Source: Dillenia suffruticosa
Taxonomy: Eukaryota > Streptophyta > Magnoliopsida > Dilleniales > Dilleniaceae
Reading direction: 5' to 3'
DNA: 64,000 nucleotides
Assembly (NCBI GenBank): GCA_033439265.1
Contig: JAVTVX010000016.1
Coordinates: forward strand, 3,356,501 to 3,420,500
Shown: piece after piece, positions 23,259-36,284 of the stretch
Numbering within the stretch: position 1 is the first letter of the stretch
How the letters are laid out: each line of letters starts with the position of its first letter
Position numbers and translations under genes: made by a program
Notes under the pieces: model-generated
Seen by the model: the letters and a program-made list of their open reading frames with translations, nothing else
Database searches by the model: none
What the model was told of the DNA's origin: nothing

Positions 23259-26170
23259 CATGTATCTGAACATTTTCCTTTTTGGGTATTTTTTATTATC
23301 GTGGATTTTATTTAATTAAAATAATTTTATTTTTGATATATAAATAGTGTTTGTTTGTTATTATCAAATTTCATGCATACTTTTAATAGCATTAAGAATA
23401 AAACTTATTTGTAACTAATATTTTTAAAAAAGAAAATTAAATTAGCAATGCATAAGGCAACAACGATGATCACCGCTATAACTCAACAAATCAGCATCAC
23501 AAGAGGCATCATAACAGCAGTGGCATCTTTGTGATGCAATGTCCCGCATCGCTAAAGTCTGAACTCCTTAGCTATGTTAAAATCGTGTTAATGTCCGAGC
23601 TCATTAGCAACTACATTTGCGTCGCTAATGGTTGCAAGACTTTAGCAACGTGTAGGCTTCTTAAGCGACGGCAGTGATGCGCATGGCTGCAGCAATGCAA
23701 AGTACCTTAAGATTTAGTGAAAAAGCCATTGGCAATGCTGTTTTCCAGCATCGCAAATACATTTGTATGCATTTTAAACAAGTCATTAAACTAGTAAAGA
23801 GATATATTATTAATTTTTTGTATCTTAACACACTGAATAAATGATTTGTGTCATTTTTAGATATTAATCATTAAATGATTAATTCTGTATTATGATAATT
23901 TTATTTTACGTAATTTTTGTTTGTATTATCGTGATATGTTTTGTATGATTTCTTCTTATATTAAATTGGGACTCTTTTTTCAAATAATAAACATATGAAA
24001 GTAAAATCTTAGGCATAAAAAGTATGTCATTGATCAGTAGAATGAAAAAGGATGAAAAATGACACCTAAAAGAGGAGAGGGTACGGATTCTTGAGAACAA
24101 AGGTGGTCCTAGGAAGGGATGGTTCCTTAGAATTTCAAAAGTACCTGCTTTTACATTATATGACACGATATATAGCCTTGTTTGGATTTTTCAAAAGCAA
24201 AGAATGCCATCTCAAATTGCTAAAGATTGTTCAATGTATTCTTTGGAATAATCAAGCCAGCCACTGAAAATGAAAACTGAGTTCTCTTTTTATCTTTCTC
24301 TAAGATGAAAATTGACTTCTTTTGGTCAAAAAGCCTAATATTCATAGTTATCCAATGGCCTTTGAATTGCTGGCCAAATAAAAAAGATAGAAATGGTACA
24401 TGAAGCAAATAAATTTTAGATGAAATAAATAATGAAAAATATTATGAGTTTTCTACTTAAACAATATAAATACTTCAAATGGTATATTTGAATTTTATAA
24501 GAGACACTCATTGTTTTAAGATGCTGCTTTTTGTTGGTATAAAATATCGATATCCAATAATTATATTAAATCTAATTAAATTTAATTTAAATCGAATTAG
24601 ATACTTAACTAATAAAATTCTTCCGATATCTATTTTTTTCATAAACAAAATTCAAAATCAAAATTTTATTCAAAAAATATCAATATTTAGTTATTGGACC
24701 AACTAAGCGTAGGTAAGATGTTGGTTTTTGTGTTGTAGTCTTCATCCATATCCTCTTGAATTACCATGTTTGATAAAAACTTTGGTCATTTAGAGACCAA
24801 ATCTTTGTCCCTTAGAAACAGCAAAAGTGATAGAGTCTCTTTATTTCTATTCTTTTTTTTTAATTCAATCTCGTTTAGTTATATTTTCTTGTATTAAAAG
24901 AGAGAGAGAGCGAATCTCTTTAGAGGACAAGATAGCATTTGGATCTCTTTTGGTTCTTACTTTTTGTGTCTAGATTTTTTTCTATGGTCCCTTTATTTAG
25001 CCTTTTCTTAATCCTTCGGTTTTTTATTTTTTTTTTCCAATGGATCAATTTAAAGTTGTTACCATCAGCTGGAAAAACGAAAATGAATATACGAAATGAT
25101 ATAAAAGAAAAAAGATATAATTAGAAACAAAAATGTAAAAAAACGTATAAATATAAAAAACTATAAAAAAAATTTTATAAAAATATTGATTATTTTTATG
25201 TAAAAATACAAGGATCTTACCATTGGGACACAAGAAGGCCCTACAACTATTAAACTTGTTTCACGTCCAACAAGGATGGTTTAAAAAATCTTTATTTTAT
25301 TTTGTTGCATTCCATTTATAATAATTTCTTATATAATACAAAATTAAATTTTAAAACCTTAAATATAATTTTCAAAATTTAAAACTTTATTTGTCAATTA
25401 ATCTTGACAAATAATTTAATAATAAATAATTCAATATAAGTTTTCTGAAAATAACATTCTTTCTAAAATAATAAAAGACAGCTCTCGTATTTATAACACT
25501 TACAAGTTAAAAGCCTAACGGATCCAAAATCATATCATGCTCTTCCACGTTTCAAAATAAATCCTAATCCTGAATTTTTAATCAATGGTTACACAATTTG
25601 ATTATGCAATTTTGATTACACTCATAATTTTTTTTTCTAATTTGGGTTGGCAAAATAAATTATAGTTTTTTTTAATACATAAGAGAGATTCGAATTATCA
25701 ATAGACAGTCGACTTAATAGGTAAGAATGTTAAGTTGTTTAACTAAGTTTTGAATCCAAAACTTAAAAATGAAAAAATTACGTTAGGAAAGTTATCTCTA
25801 AATAGTTTCATAATACTTGAATTGAATTAATCAAAATATGATTTCAGATATCGTTGATAATATTAAAAAAACAAATTCAAATTTAAAATTTAAAAAAGAA
25901 AAAAGAAAATTATACCAATTGAATTATAATTTATTAAAAAAATAAATTATAGTTAAGTGTTATTAAATATGCATGCCAAAAAAATCTAGTTTAAATATAA
26001 TAGCAAGATATAGAATCATAGTTTTATACAGTTACACATAAGTTTAAATACCAAAAATCCTAATTTACTACGTTCATACATCAACACATGATACAACTTT
26101 CACACGATCGGTGGGCATGACGTCATTATACTCGAAGGGTATGAACATGAAAAAAAGAGCAAACTGTCAA
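23259..26170. other. AT-rich spacer without a supported gene
   Basis: I see no coding region here. At 23450-23780 there is a cluster of GCATCGCTAA, GTCGCTAATGG and TTAGCAACG words in both orientations that looks like the subterminal part of another degraded DNA transposon. The remainder (23780-26170) is AT-rich with short homopolymers and no domain-bearing frame. Confidence 0.55.
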
Positions 26171-26479
26171 GTTCTGACAACACGCTGACGTGGCATCAAA
26201 ACAGAACTCGAAGAGGTGAAGTGGAGATGCAAGGCTGGCGGATGGCATTGCATGCTGGTAGCAGTAGCGGCTAACTCTGTACGCACTCTCTCGCTCTCTC
26301 TCTCTCCTTCTCCTCCTCCTCGTCCTCCACCATTCCCGCCAGGCACGACGGAGTTTGGTTTTGAATGTTTCTCTCTATCTGATCTTCGATCAACAAAAAT
26401 CCCTAACTCTGATTTTACTAATTTTTTGTGTCTTCTTCTTCTTCTTGAAAAATTCTTCAAGTTGATCTTAATATTCACC
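26170..26479 (+). promoter_or_regulatory. Probable promoter/5' leader of the Ca2+-ATPase gene
   Basis: This stretch precedes the ATPase start codon. It changes from AT-rich spacer to GC-richer sequence and carries a pyrimidine run (CT and CTCCT repeats, 26283-26335) of the sort common in plant 5' leaders. No convincing TATA box was seen, and the transcription start is not known. Confidence 0.4.
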
Positions 26480-29400
26480 ATGGAGAGGTATTTGAGAGAG
26501 AACTTCGACGTCAAACCGAAGAACACATCGGAAGAGGCGTTGAGGAGATGGAGATCTGCTGTCTCCATCGTCAAGAATCGACGGAGGAGATTTCGCATGG
26601 TTGCCGATCTCGCTAAGCGCGCTGAAATTGAAAGAAAGAGGAAAAAAATTCAGGTCTCCATTTCTCACCTCCTTGTTTTGTCGTTTTTGTCTTTTTTGGG
26701 TTTTTCTTATTATTTTGATGGTTTTCTGTGATTTAACTGTGTGGAAGTGTTGTGATGTGATAAGAATTTGAAATTTCTGTTTGTGTTTATCTTTTGGGTC
26801 AGAATTGATTTGCGTCAATCAACTCATCTTCACTTGTACGATTTCAATATACTTGAATCATAGCAATCGGGAGAGAGAGTTTTCCTCCTTGGTTGATATT
26901 TTTTATAATCCAGCCAGGGTATATCAAAATTAGGTCAGAAATTGTTTTCACAGATTAAAAATACTACACTGTGCTATTAGTATTTTTTCGCTATTAATAT
27001 TTTTTATAAATTTTTTATATTAAATTTGATTAATTAAATTTGATTAAATTTATATCTATTTTTATTATATATAAAATTCATGTTAATATCTAAATCACTC
27101 AATTGGATTAATCAGATATTACAATGCACTATTAGTATATTAACGAATCTAAGTCACATCTAAGTTGGTATTTTTAACTATGAAATACTTGATAAGACTT
27201 TTTATAATTTAATTGGTATTTGATATCTAGGATTATACTTACCTGTAATGAATATTAAACATTTAAAATGATTCTGTAAAAAGAGATTGATATTACTTAA
27301 ATAAAATTTAAAATTTTATATATTAAGAAAATAGACTTTAGAGAGTCAATTATACTCTTTAAACATTCAATTCAATACTCAATACAATTGGATTTGGTAT
27401 AACTATCGAATAACATTGATTTATTGAAAAGAAAAAACATTTTACTATCTCAACTTGTAAAAATTCATAGTTGTAATTTCAAAATCTGTAGTGACGGTAT
27501 CGATAAGAATAGTAAATAACCCCTTAGGCACGTAAGATGTCATTGTTTACCCTTTGGACACGTACGCTGTACTTGAATTAATGCGTGAGAGACAGTTTCA
27601 GTTCGTGTACGCAACACGAGATTGAATTAATGAGCAAGAATCCAAACTCTTTTCAAACTGTTCATGACACGGGACAGAATCAAAAGGTGGGAATGGGTTT
27701 GAATTAATGAGTAAGAATCCAAACTCTTTTCATACTGTTCAAGACACGGGACAGAATCAGAAGGGGGGGATGGGTCTAGATGCTTGGCTCAAACGTCACG
27801 AAACATGTCTTTCTTAGGTTCCATTTAAGAAACTTTAGTTTTGTTGTATCTGTTTTGGCCCACTGAGGCTGCTGGATTGGGTACCCGAAAGCGGAACTCA
27901 TACGAATTTTTTGGATTTCTTCTTTAGCAAAGATTTTTGTCATCTTCCTTGCTGGTCCTCATACCATATATTATTCAATGCTTGGTTTTGGCCCACTTTT
28001 TTTTTCCTTTAGTTTTGTCTTCATTACAAGTCATTCCCATTAAGGAAAAGCAACGCCCCCATTTTTTTAGTTGATCTTATTAATATAGATTGAATTATTG
28101 TTGAATCCTCGTAAAATCTCTTAATATAATTTTTTTTATTTTTAAAATTCGAACATGAATATTAGTTAAATGATCTAGCGATTTTTCCACTAACTAAATG
28201 TCTGTTGGTGAGCTGTGCCTTATTTGCAGAAGTGTTGTATGTGATAGCATCGTCAAATATTTTATGCGGTGGTTCAGCCAATCATGTGGTCTATGTTAAA
28301 TTGAAGTAAACTCGGGCAACAACATTGATGAATTCTAGTACTCGTTTGGCTTCATTTTTTTATTGAAAGGGGAAAAAAATGGGAATTTGCAACATTTCAT
28401 TAGTATCTGGATGATCCTGATAAGTTTTACTTCGGTGCAAGCATGAATTGCATTGACTACACTTTATTTCAAATTTATATTTAGGGATTGACCGAAAATA
28501 ATTCTTTATTATCTTCTCACTTTCTGCTGTTCTCCTGGGAAATTAAGGACAAAGAACAAAGAACAATATGACACACATGTGGGACCCCTGAGAACCTGTT
28601 TGTAGGCTGGCAATTTATGTTGAATGGTTGGTGGATTTGCCCCAACAATTCCTTTCAGCTATAAATGTAATATCAAAAGTATAACTTTGAAGATCATGGA
28701 TAAACCTTTGGACTGCGGAGACTGAAAATGGGTTCAGTTTCATATTGAAGGTACAACAAGGAGTTTGAAAATACGATGAGATTGGAAAAAAACTAATCAG
28801 CAAAACCTCATATTTCATGCTGAGACCAACATATTAATAAAATAGGTCGGTATATTTTGCTGATTATGAGTAAACTTTGAACAGCTGAGACTGAAAATGG
28901 TATCAGTTTCACATGGAAGATGTAATAAGGATTTGGAATATACAATAACATTGAAATGAAACATCATTGTACATGTGACAAACCTGCCTAAATCAATGAT
29001 GGAAGAGCTGTGGAGATGGAACAAGAGAAAATATTTTGTATGCATAATTAGCAACTAGCACGCAGCAATAAGAAAGAAAACACTTTTATTGATGTCCATA
29101 AAATGGTGGACGATTTTAATCAATTGCTTACTGGCTAAGTTCATTACACATACCCTTTAAACATATTTACCTCATATATGTAAACGCTATGTCGGAGTTT
29201 TAGATTGCCAAAATCCTCAGTGTTTTACTTGGTCTTTGACAAATTACTCTTATTTATTTATTTATTATTTTTTTTATTTGGTACATGGTTCTGCAGTGGG
29301 CCCATTGTTCTGTTTTGGCATGGTTTGTCATAATAATTCCATCCTTTAAAAATGGTTGATGAGTCTTGACAGAATGACAGAGAGCGAGAGAGAGAGAGAG

Positions 29401-32400
29401 AGATTAACAAGATTGTTGAGATAGAACTTCCTTCAGGGACATCATTGAATTGTTGAGACACAGAAACTTCTTGGAAATTTCAGTTGATGGATATTGATTG
29501 ATTACAATAGAAAGATTGACTTAAAATAGGCAAGGAGACTTGACAAAATGAAGTTTGGAAGAAAGAAACTTTCAATTTTCACTACGCCGTTTCCTTTTGT
29601 CCAATTAGCCCCGGAAATTTCTCTGCTTCCCCTTTTGCCCTTACTTGTCAGCAGTCACGGTACTGAGATGTCATTTGTGTAATTTCATGAATAATTCTCT
29701 TCTTGACAGAAATTTTGCTTCATTAGGCGCCTTGGATCCTTTGAGAGGTTAATTTATTCTCCTCCTATAATCAAAATGCTTGATATTGCCTTTCATCAAG
29801 GCTCTCTTGGGTCACAGGTCAACCCTGAATACCTTATATCCATTAGCTCACACTTCATCAATTCTGCCTGCTGGGACCTGTTCAGCTTACAAAACAACAA
29901 TACCAATAGAAGCATGTGATCAGCATTTTCATTTTTAAACTGGTGTTTGTCATTGGTACCTTTATAGTAATCTAAGGTCCTCACAAGTATTCTTGGACTG
30001 TCTCTTATTGTGCAAGTGGCTATCTGAGACATTTTCTTCATCTCCAATGTGGGGGGCAAGCAACCTGAAGGTGAGTTCAGTTTGTGGTGCCTTTGTTAAA
30101 TATACAAACTGTGCCAGAGCTGTGACATGATGTGGAGACCATGCAGGTCTTATGTGCAATGCTTTAAAAGTTCGTGGTGACATTTCTTGGAGAAAAACTT
30201 CTACACCTACACGAATATAAATCCAAAAGTGCAAAATTTTCTCTTTATTTTTTACTCTCTCTCAATTTCTTCTGAATGACGATCATTCATGATTCGACTT
30301 CAGATCATTCTCTGAGCCAAGTGTTCACACTAGCTGTTTCTTCCAGTCTTGCCGATAATGAAGGGATAATGAGTTTGTTCTTTATCTTGACACATTGGCA
30401 CTCTGGAAAGGGACTGGATTGGCCATCTGATATGTCCAATGGCAACTGTAAAATGAATTACATCGGATATCAAACTCCCTATATTCCTCATCAAAGTTGT
30501 TTCATTTCTCCAGAAGCCAGATCATGCCCCAAATTAGCTTCTTATTTTTTTGGGAAATGTGAAAATTGATTGTTGGGGCCTATCAACAAGAACTTTCGGA
30601 TGCATGTATTAGAAGAGACGTGCATTCACCTTTCTTTTCTTTCTAATTTCTCATAGACTGTCTTGAGCAATTGTATTGCTTTCTTTCAGGAGGACATATC
30701 TCATCCATGCTTTTCAAATTTCTTGCTTAAGTTCTTTCTGTTGTGAGAGTGCCAGATTAGTTGTGGTTGGGGAACTCCTGGTTTTACCAAGCTTGAACCT
30801 CTGGCATATCACTTACTCTTTATTTGTTTGTAGATTTCTGTTAATAGGCATCAAAAGATGAGCAGGCTGGACTTGTGCACTGCTCATGTGAAGAGTAAGA
30901 ATATCTGTAGGACATCACCATATTACACTTAAACAATGCTGTATCTATTGGTTGATCTTGCAAACCCGAGTGTAGCTGGTCTTCTTTTGGTGCCGAATAG
31001 GAGATCATTTCAATCAGTTTGGTCTTCAAAAAAGGGGAGCAGATGGAATTTTGATATATCTGGCTTACCTAAGTAGTTGCCGTATAGCATAACAGACACT
31101 TGATGTCAAGGCTAATCGTACTGTTCCAAGACATACTATCAGAGTTTGTTTCCATCTGACAAGGAAAATGGAAAAATCAGGGAAAAATTAACCGAGTTTC
31201 ATCTTATTGCTTGGATTCAATTAATTGACCATGAGAGAGAAAACTGAAAATTCTGATATTTCTGCCAACTGTGTAATGCTTCGTGTTGAATTATATGTTA
31301 TTTTGAGTACAACTTAATCAAGATTTTTTTCTTGTCCAGGAAAAGCTCCGAGTAGCTCTGTATGTCCAAACGGCTGCCTTACATTTCATTGATGGTATGG
31401 CATTCACCTCAGTAAGTATGACTTTTTGGGTTTTTAAAATTTAGGATCATTCTAACCATCTTTTTCATGTGCAACTCGGCGGGCACAGCTGGTAAGAAGG
31501 AAGGAAAGGTGGAGTACAAGCTCTCCGAAGAAGTTAAGCGAGCTGGTTTTGACGTAGACCCTGATAAACTTGCATCAATTGTTCGTTCTCATGACAGTAA
31601 GGATTTAAATTCCCAAGGAGGAGTTGAAGGACTTGCAGAAAAGGTTTCTGCATCTTTGGGAGATGGTGTCATTTCTAGTGACATATCACTAAGACAAAAG
31701 GTGTTTGGATGCAACAAATATGCTGAGAAACCTCCTAGAACATTTTGGATGTTTGTCTGGGATGCTCTTCAGGACTTGACTCTAGTTATCCTCATGATTT
31801 GTGCTGTAGTGTCTATAGGTGTTGGAATAGGAACTGAAGGGTGGCCAAAAGGTTTTTATGATGGCTTAGGGATATTGCTTTGCATTTTCTTAGTAGTTAT
31901 GGTAACTGCTATCAGTGACTACCAACAGTCCTTGCAATTTATGAACCTGGATAAAGAGAAGAAGAAGATTATTGTTCAGGTCACTCGTGAAGGGAGCAGA
32001 CAAAAAGTTTCCATTTATGATCTGGTAGTTGGAGACATTGTTCATTTATCCATTGGGGACCAAGTTCCGGCTGATGGGGTTTTCGTATCTGGTCACAGTT
32101 TGTCAATCGATGAATCAAGCTTATCAGGTGAGACAGAATTAGTACATCCATCCCCTGAGAAGCCATTTCTACTGGCTGGCACCAAAGTGAAAGATGGTTC
32201 TGGTAAAATGCTGGTTACAGCGGTTGGTATGAGGACAGAATGGGGAAGATTGATGGTTACTTTGAGTGAAGGGGGAGAAGATGAGACACCATTGCAAGTG
32301 AAACTTAATGGAGTTGCAACTGTCATTGGGAAGATTGGTCTTGCTTTTGGTATTCTGACCTTTGTAGTACTGACTGCAAGATTTCTTGTAGAGAAGGCAC

Positions 32401-35200
32401 TCCAACATGAGCTAACAGATTGGTCTGGACATGATGCCCTAAAGCTCTTGGATGCTTTTGCTATTGCAGTCACCATAATTGTTGTTGCTGTGCCAGAGGG
32501 ACTGCCTTTAGCAGTTACTCTTAGCCTTGCCTATGCAATGAAGGCCTTAATGGATCAAAAGGCACTTGTTAGGCATCTCTCTGCATGTGAAACAATGGGT
32601 TCTGCTAGTTGCATTTGTACAGATAAAACCGGGACACTGACCACAAATCATATGGTAGTTAACAAAATATGGATCTGTGGAGAAGCTAAAGTTGTCAAAC
32701 GCAATGCTGGTGGAGATGCTTTGAAGTCATCTATTTCTGAAAGTATATTAGGCATCCTTCTTGAGTCCATATTTCAGAATACTGGCTCAGAGGTAGTCAA
32801 AGGCAAGGATGGGAAGACAAACATATTAGGAACTCCAACAGAGACTGCGTTGTTAGAATTTGGATTGCTTCTGGGAGGTGATTTTAGGACTCATCACCAG
32901 GAATCTAACATAGTTAAGGTTGAGCCCTTCAACTCAGAGAGAAAGAAGATGTCTGTGCTGGTGGCTGTTTCTGATGGCAAATTTCGAGCTTTCTGCAAGG
33001 GTGCATCCGAAATGATTTTGAAGATGTGTGACAAAATTGTTAGTGAAAATGGAGAAACTGAGTCAATTTCAGAAGAAAAGAGAAACACTATCACCACTAT
33101 CATAGATGGTTTTGCTTGTGAAGCTCTAAGAACTCTATGCTTGGCTTTCAAGGATATTGAAGACTCTGCCAATGCCGATAATATTCCTGAAGACGAATAT
33201 ACATTAATAGCAATTGTTGGTATTAAGGATCCTGTGCGCCCTGGAGTTAAGGAGGCTGTTGAAAGTTGCTTAGCAGCTGGGATTAAAGTTCGAATGGTTA
33301 CAGGTGACAATATCAATACTGCTAAAGCCATTGCTACAGAATGTGGCATTTTGACAGAGGGTGGTTTGGCAATTGAAGGACCTGATTTTCGTAGTAAAAG
33401 CCCCGAAGAAATGGAGAAATTGATACCGAAACTTCAGGTTTCAGCTGGTTATTTTACTGCTTTCAGAAGCAGAAATATTACATTCCTTGACATGTTTTCT
33501 TTGGTGCAGGTGATGGCTCGGTCATTGCCGTCAGACAAGCATACTTTGGTAAAGCAGCTAAGGGGAACATTTAATGAAGTTGTGGCAGTGACGGGGGATG
33601 GAACTAACGATGCTCCGGCTTTGCATGAAGCAGACATTGGGCTTGCTATGGGTATAGCAGGGACTGAGGTTGGTTTATTCCTCTTTGACCCATATGGGAT
33701 TTCTTTATGCACCCTGTTAAAATTATATGCTTGTTTGAGTTGTTTGTACACTGTTGTGGATTAACCATGCAAGCTTTGATATCCAGAAATTTGGAAGGCA
33801 TAGTGAGATATGAACTTAAGTTGAAATTTCACAATATCACTTCCAGGTTGCTAAAGAAAATGCTGATGTCATCATAATGGACGATAACTTTACAACTATA
33901 GTGAATGTTGCCAAGTGGGGTCGTGCTGTGTACATAAACATTCAGAAGTTTGTACAGTTTCAGTTGACAGTGAACATTGTCGCTCTAATGGTGAATTTCA
34001 TTTCTGCATGCATCTCAGGTATGTTTACTGTCATGCTAACTTGCAACCTTATCTTTACATTTATAGTTTGCATTATTCTGGTTAAGTACATATGATTTGA
34101 GGACCTTTAGAACATGTCAGGTTCTGCTCCTCTCACCACGGTTCAGTTGCTTTGGGTGAATTTGATTATGGATACACTTGGTGCATTGGCTTTGGCTACA
34201 GAACCCCCACATGAAGGACTGATGAAGAGGCCTCCTATCGGGAAAAATGTCGAATTCATTACAAGGACCATGTGGAGGAATATTATTGGTCAGAGCATAT
34301 ATCAATTGATTGTTCTTGTTCTTTTCCAGTTCAATGGGAAACGGCTTCTGAAGCTTAGTGATTCAGATGCTACTTCTACTCTCAACACATTTATATTTAA
34401 CACTTTCGTTTTCTGTCAGGTATGGATGAGATCCCTTTCTTTTTCTATGCTGCATGTTTGTCATTTTGATGATCATCTTCTAATCTGAAAAGCTAGTGTC
34501 CTTGATCATACTTTTGACATTAAAATTGGAAATTCTACAGCAATTTCCAGTCTTAGAACCTAAACCATCAAAGCATGTCTTGGCCTACCTCAAGGAACAG
34601 TGACGAAATTGGCTAGCTCTTGGCATTGTATCGTTTCTTAGACGCATATTGCACTTTTCTGTATCTATACTGATTAAGTTGCATATGCCTTTTGAAAACT
34701 AACTTGATTGTTTGTGAATATAGAGTACTCACTTATTGAGATCCTTTATTCTGTTATCTAGATGGAGAAAATATTAATTCTTCAATTCTTCCTTAAAAAT
34801 TATGAAACATGGAAATAGATACATTTCATCAGCTACCGAAGGCCTATTTTGATTATATTTTTTACTTCATATTTCTTTTGACCAGGTGTTCAATGAAATT
34901 AACAGTAGGGACATGCGAAAGATAAATGTTTTTCGCAACATACTCAGTAGCAGGGCTTTCATCGGTGTCATGATCTCCACGATCACTTTCCAAATTATTA
35001 TGGTTGAAATTCTGGGGCCTTTTGCAGACACCGTTCCCTTAAGCTGGCAGCTATGGTCCCTCAGCATCTTAATTGGTGCACTAAGTTTGGTTGTTGCTGT
35101 CATCCTGAAGTGCATCCCTGTTGAAGATGACAAAGATGCTGCTCCTGCCAAAAACCCTGATGGCTACCACGCACTTCCCAGTGGACCGGACATGGCTTGA
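26480..35200 (+). CDS. ACA: Autoinhibited P2B-type Ca2+-ATPase (ACA family), seven exons
   Basis: A calmodulin-regulated calcium pump that moves Ca2+ out of the cytosol using ATP. Exons: 26480-26653, 31340-31394, 31489-33437, 33510-33668, 33847-34018, 34121-34419, 34886-35200. All introns are GT...AG and the phases join to 1041 codons (1040 residues), close to the ~1015-1035 usual for plant ACAs. Seen: an N-terminal basic calmodulin-binding/autoinhibitory segment (residues ~20-45, [19 protein letters not shown]), actuator SLSGETE (near 291), P412-E413 of PEGLP in TM4, phosphorylated D455 in CTDKTGTLT, the KGASE nucleotide-binding motif, and hinge TGDGTNDAP (D756). C-terminal membrane helices contain [21 protein letters not shown]. 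Sequence is nearest the ACA1/2/7 cluster. Membrane (plasma membrane, ER or plastid) cannot be told. Start chosen because [15 protein letters not shown] matches the family N-terminus. Confidence 0.96.
26654..31339 (+). other. First intron of the Ca2+-ATPase gene (4.7 kb)
   Basis: Begins GTCTCC after CAG and ends TTGTCCAG. It holds no gene I can support. It contains a 77 bp tandem duplication (27622-27775), a diverged ~100 bp repeat pair (28690-28790 and 28865-28965, sharing GAGACTGAAAATGG and TCAGTTTCA), and a (GA)n run at 29378-29402. It is far longer than the other introns of this gene (72-466 bp). Confidence 0.85.
27622..27775. repeat. 77 bp tandem duplication in intron 1
   Basis: Two adjacent copies (27622-27698 and 27699-27775) share TTGAATTAATGAG, AAGAATCCAAACTCTTTTCA and GACACGGGACAGAATCA with only a handful of differences, so the duplication is fairly recent. 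Confidence 0.9.
33438..33509 (+). other. 72 nt in-frame intron of the Ca2+-ATPase gene
   Basis: The GT...GCAG intron splits [10 protein letters not shown], where ACA proteins are continuous. Its length is a multiple of three and it has no stop, so retention would add 24 residues in the cytosolic P-domain. Homology says it is normally removed. Confidence 0.85.
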
Positions 35201-36284
35201 AACTTCTGAGATAGTTGTTTTTTTGGTTGCATAATTGTCAAATACATCAGAAGCTTCAAATGATACATAAACACGAACTCATTCACTTCGTCCAGCACAT
35301 TATACCTAAACAGTTGTTAATATTTTAGGACCCCCAACACCATGCCATGAGATGTCCTTTCATGTTGGATGAAAATTCAGTCTGCATTGATTTTGGTGCG
35401 GGAGTTATGCCTTGGGAATCTTTTTAGGAAATTTGGAACGTTTGATTATGTACCTAGAACTTATCTTTGCTTGATAGAATTTTGATGATGCAAGCTCTGC
35501 AGATGATGGATTGAGGTATTTACTGCATGGTATTACATCTATTGAGATGTGGCATTTTCTGTTGATTTACATCAAAAAAAAATCATGCCGGGCTGGACTT
35601 TTGCCCAATTGTTGTAGATTCAATTTTCTTTCCTCTTGCATTCCTTTTTTTCAGGAAAAAGCATAATTTGCAGCCTAAGGCCGCCAGGTTGGCTAACCAG
35701 GAATCCACACAAAACCAGTTGGTATGAATCCTATTGCCAACTGATGTTGCAGCCTTGATCAGCCACCATATTGGCGATGTCCACGACCAGAGGTAGGGCA
35801 GAGTGAGGTCCCCATAACCACATGATACTAAATTCTCTCTTTAGTATAAAACAATGTGAACTGTGATCACTCCAGTGCAACTTTGACTCATAAACCATAT
35901 CATTTGGAAAGGTTCGAAATAACCATTTAAACCTGAGGTACAATTTCAGCTAGGATAAAGGTGGCCCAAATGACCAGTTTGAAACAGGCTACCAGGAAAG
36001 ACCAAAGGCTTTAGCTGTTTTTACCATTTGTTTCAATCTGAAGCCAGGAGAACAAAATTCCTGCTTTTCCATTTACCAGAACTGAGTATGGTAAAAACTA
36101 GCTCATTTTACAACACAGCCAGTCCAGCTTCAGCTTACAAACCTGACACAACAAATATAAGGGGTTGGTAAAATATTTTGAATGGACAACCATTAGGTCC
36201 AACAAAAGGAATCTGTCTAATTACATCAGAACAGAGATACAACAATCTCTAACGAAGCAGAACTCGCTGATTAAGAAGCTATTT
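35201..36284. other. Intergenic space between convergent genes
   Basis: The Ca2+-ATPase stop (35200, plus) and the stop of the small unknown gene (36285, minus) face each other across about 1.1 kb. The space must hold both 3' UTRs. I see no further gene. Confidence 0.7.

Noticed and set aside
31467-31488. Upstream ATG extending the large ATPase exon
   Set aside because: These bases are the end of intron 2. The real N-terminus is in exons 1 and 2, which join in frame and match the ACA family.
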